From UBA9662 sp002729415 (GTDB lineage: Bacteria > Poribacteria > WGA-4E > UBA9662), in assembly GCA_002729415.1 (NCBI GenBank), contig PBXZ01000115.1:1-15945 (forward strand): a stretch of 15,945 nt of DNA. Direction: 5' to 3'. Each line of letters begins with the position of its first letter. Position 1 is the first letter of the stretch. Below are positions 14,639 to 15,945 of this stretch, piece by piece. Below the pieces are notes generated by a model. That model made no database searches. It was not told the origin of the DNA and saw only the letters and a program-made list of their open reading frames with translations. The translations under genes were made by a program, and so were the position numbers.

Positions 14639-15945
14639 ATGAAACGTCCCAATATCATTTTTCTATTAACTGATAACCAAAGATACAACCTTATGAGGTG
14701 TGCAGGTAATCCTATTATTTACACACCTCATATGGACAATTTGGCCAATCAAGGTGTGCGTTTTACCAATGCGTTTACAACGACTCCAATTTGTGCGGCC
14801 AGCCGAGCGAGTCTTCTCACTGGACTCTACGAACGAAGACACCAGTTTACATTTAACACTCCGCCGCTACGGAGTGAGTTTACAGATATAAGCTATCCAA
14901 CCTTGCTACGCTCAGCTGGTTATTACACTGGATTCATTGGTAAATTCGGTATAGAATCCAATGGGGAACTATTGGTGGAAAATAAAAAAGAAGCGCTTGG
15001 AAAGATGTTTGATGTCTTTGACAATTTTGAGCATTGGGGGCCTAATGGATATTTGGTAAAACAGGCAGATGGAAGTATGAAACATTTAACTGACGTTACG
15101 GCAGATAAAGTGGTTGGTTTTCTGCATGGTCGCAAACAAGGTAAACCTTTTTGCCTATCTGTTAGTTTCAATGCGCCCCACGCTCAGGATAATGTTCCAC
15201 AACAATATTTTTGGCCCTCAAGTGTTGATCATCTTTACCGAGAGGTGACCATACCTAACCCAGCTAATTCGAGTCCCGATTTTTTTGCCAACTTACCGGA
15301 TTTTTTGCAACAATCTCTTGGGCGAGAACGCTGGTTCTGGAGGTTTGATGGAGTCGAAAAGTTTCAACAAATGATGAAGGGGCTGTACCGTATGGTTAGT
15401 GGGGTAGACACAGCCATCGGTAGAATACGAAAAGAAATTAAGCAACTTGGATTGGAGGATAACACAATCATCATATTTATGTCAGATCATGGCATGTTTT
15501 ATGGTGAACGTGGGTTGAGTGACTGCTGGTTACTATACGAAGACTGCATTCGTGTCCCGCTGATTATATTTGATCCAAGATCAGAAGAAACCACAAACTA
15601 TGCTACCCTGATTGAACAGATGGTACTCAATTTGGATATTGCACCTACAATTTTGGAGCTAGCTGGTCTGGATGTACCAAAGGTAACACAAGGTTGCAGT
15701 TTAGTTCCCTTATTAACTGATTTCCGCCCACAAACGTGGCGAACTGATTTCTGTTGTGAACATCTGTTTGATCATCCGAAAATCCCGAAGAGTGAAGGGA
15801 TTCGAACAGAACGTTGGAAGTATATCCAATATTTTGAACAACAACCAATTTATGAAGAATTGTACGACTTAAAAAGGGATACGCAAGAAACAACAAACCT
15901 AATCGATGATATAGCGCTCGTGGAGGAAACCAAACATTTACGAAA
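14639..15945 (+). CDS. Formylglycine-type sulfatase (3' end beyond window)
   Basis: 435 codons, still open at the window end; the C-terminal YDLKRDTQETTNL motif shows that little is missing. It hydrolyses sulfate esters, probably on glycans. Visible: NIIFLLTDNQ (5-14, metal site, second Asp replaced by Asn), the CAASRASLLTG signature (52-62) whose Cys52 is the residue converted to formylglycine by a radical-SAM or FGE maturase, GKFG (101-104), PHA (180-182) and the metal-binding SDHG (282-285). The usual G-L-x-D-K-W has become GLSDCW, with Cys296 where the sulfate-binding Lys is expected. IPKSEGIRTERWKYI lies near the end. There is no signal peptide at this start, and the N-terminus already matches the first beta strand, so the enzyme appears cytoplasmic. 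No Shine-Dalgarno precedes ATG 14639, and no in-frame alternative exists upstream back to at least 14588. Confidence 0.92.
   Translation, partial: MKRPNIIFLLTDNQRYNLMRCAGNPIIYTPHMDNLANQGVRFTNAFTTTPICAASRASLLTGLYERRHQFTFNTPPLRSEFTDISYPTLLRSAGYYTGFIGKFGIESNGELLVENKKEALGKMFDVFDNFEHWGPNGYLVKQADGSMKHLTDVTADKVVGFLHGRKQGKPFCLSVSFNAPHAQDNVPQQYFWPSSVDHLYREVTIPNPANSSPDFFANLPDFLQQSLGRERWFWRFDGVEKFQQMMKGLYRMVSGVDTAIGRIRKEIKQLGLEDNTIIIFMSDHGMFYGERGLSDCWLLYEDCIRVPLIIFDPRSEETTNYATLIEQMVLNLDIAPTILELAGLDVPKVTQGCSLVPLLTDFRPQTWRTDFCCEHLFDHPKIPKSEGIRTERWKYIQYFEQQPIYEELYDLKRDTQETTNLIDDIALVEETKHLR

Overview
This is an AT-rich bacterial window whose gene content fits a marine or sponge-associated, carbohydrate-oriented lineage. 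The mix is a sulfatase, phytanoyl-CoA-dioxygenase-type and other 2OG-Fe(II) oxygenases, a glucuronoyl-esterase-like hydrolase, and a giant exported protein ending in a FlgD/T9SS-type Ig domain. It recalls Candidatus Poribacteria or a Planctomycetes-like relative; that is inference from gene families, not a phylogenetic result. Single ambiguous bases (N) are frequent in about 180-2160, 4070-9480 and 11160-12330 and absent from 12330 to the end. They do not break reading frames.

Left part. A class I (no HTH) biotin-protein ligase (birA, 62-853, +) overlaps by 4 nt a small lipocalin-like lipoprotein (850-1326, +). A near-perfect 15-bp hairpin (1314-1347) sits between it and a convergent, unrecognised lipoprotein (1381-2412, -), which has a good sigma-70 promoter. 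Next is a minus-strand two-gene operon: an N-acetylneuraminate-lyase/DHDPS-family aldolase (3454-4350) followed by a PhyH oxygenase (2518-3429). A consensus TTGACA/TATAAT promoter drives it. The predicted mRNA begins with a GAAA-tetraloop hairpin flanked by 9-nt direct repeats.

Centre. A 1788-residue exported protein (5864-11230, -) consists of a signal peptide, a TIM-barrel glycoside-hydrolase-like domain, an internal FlgD-like Ig domain, ten Fn3/Ig-like modules, an Ig/ZU5-like stretch and a second, C-terminal FlgD-like domain. It is translationally coupled (ATGA) to a 12-TM carrier resembling the TLC/NTT nucleotide-transporter group (4620-5867, -).

Right part. Divergently transcribed are a 687-residue protein with two complete alpha/beta-hydrolase domains in tandem (11335-13398, +) and a 2OG-Fe(II) oxygenase with a TTG start (13493-14173, +). 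After about 465 bp without a convincing intact gene comes a formylglycine-type sulfatase (14639 to the window end, +) that runs off the edge. Plausibly the right half and the giant protein act on sulfated or uronic-acid-containing glycans and the aldolase/oxygenase operon on released sugar acids or other small molecules, but no substrate can be read from the sequence.
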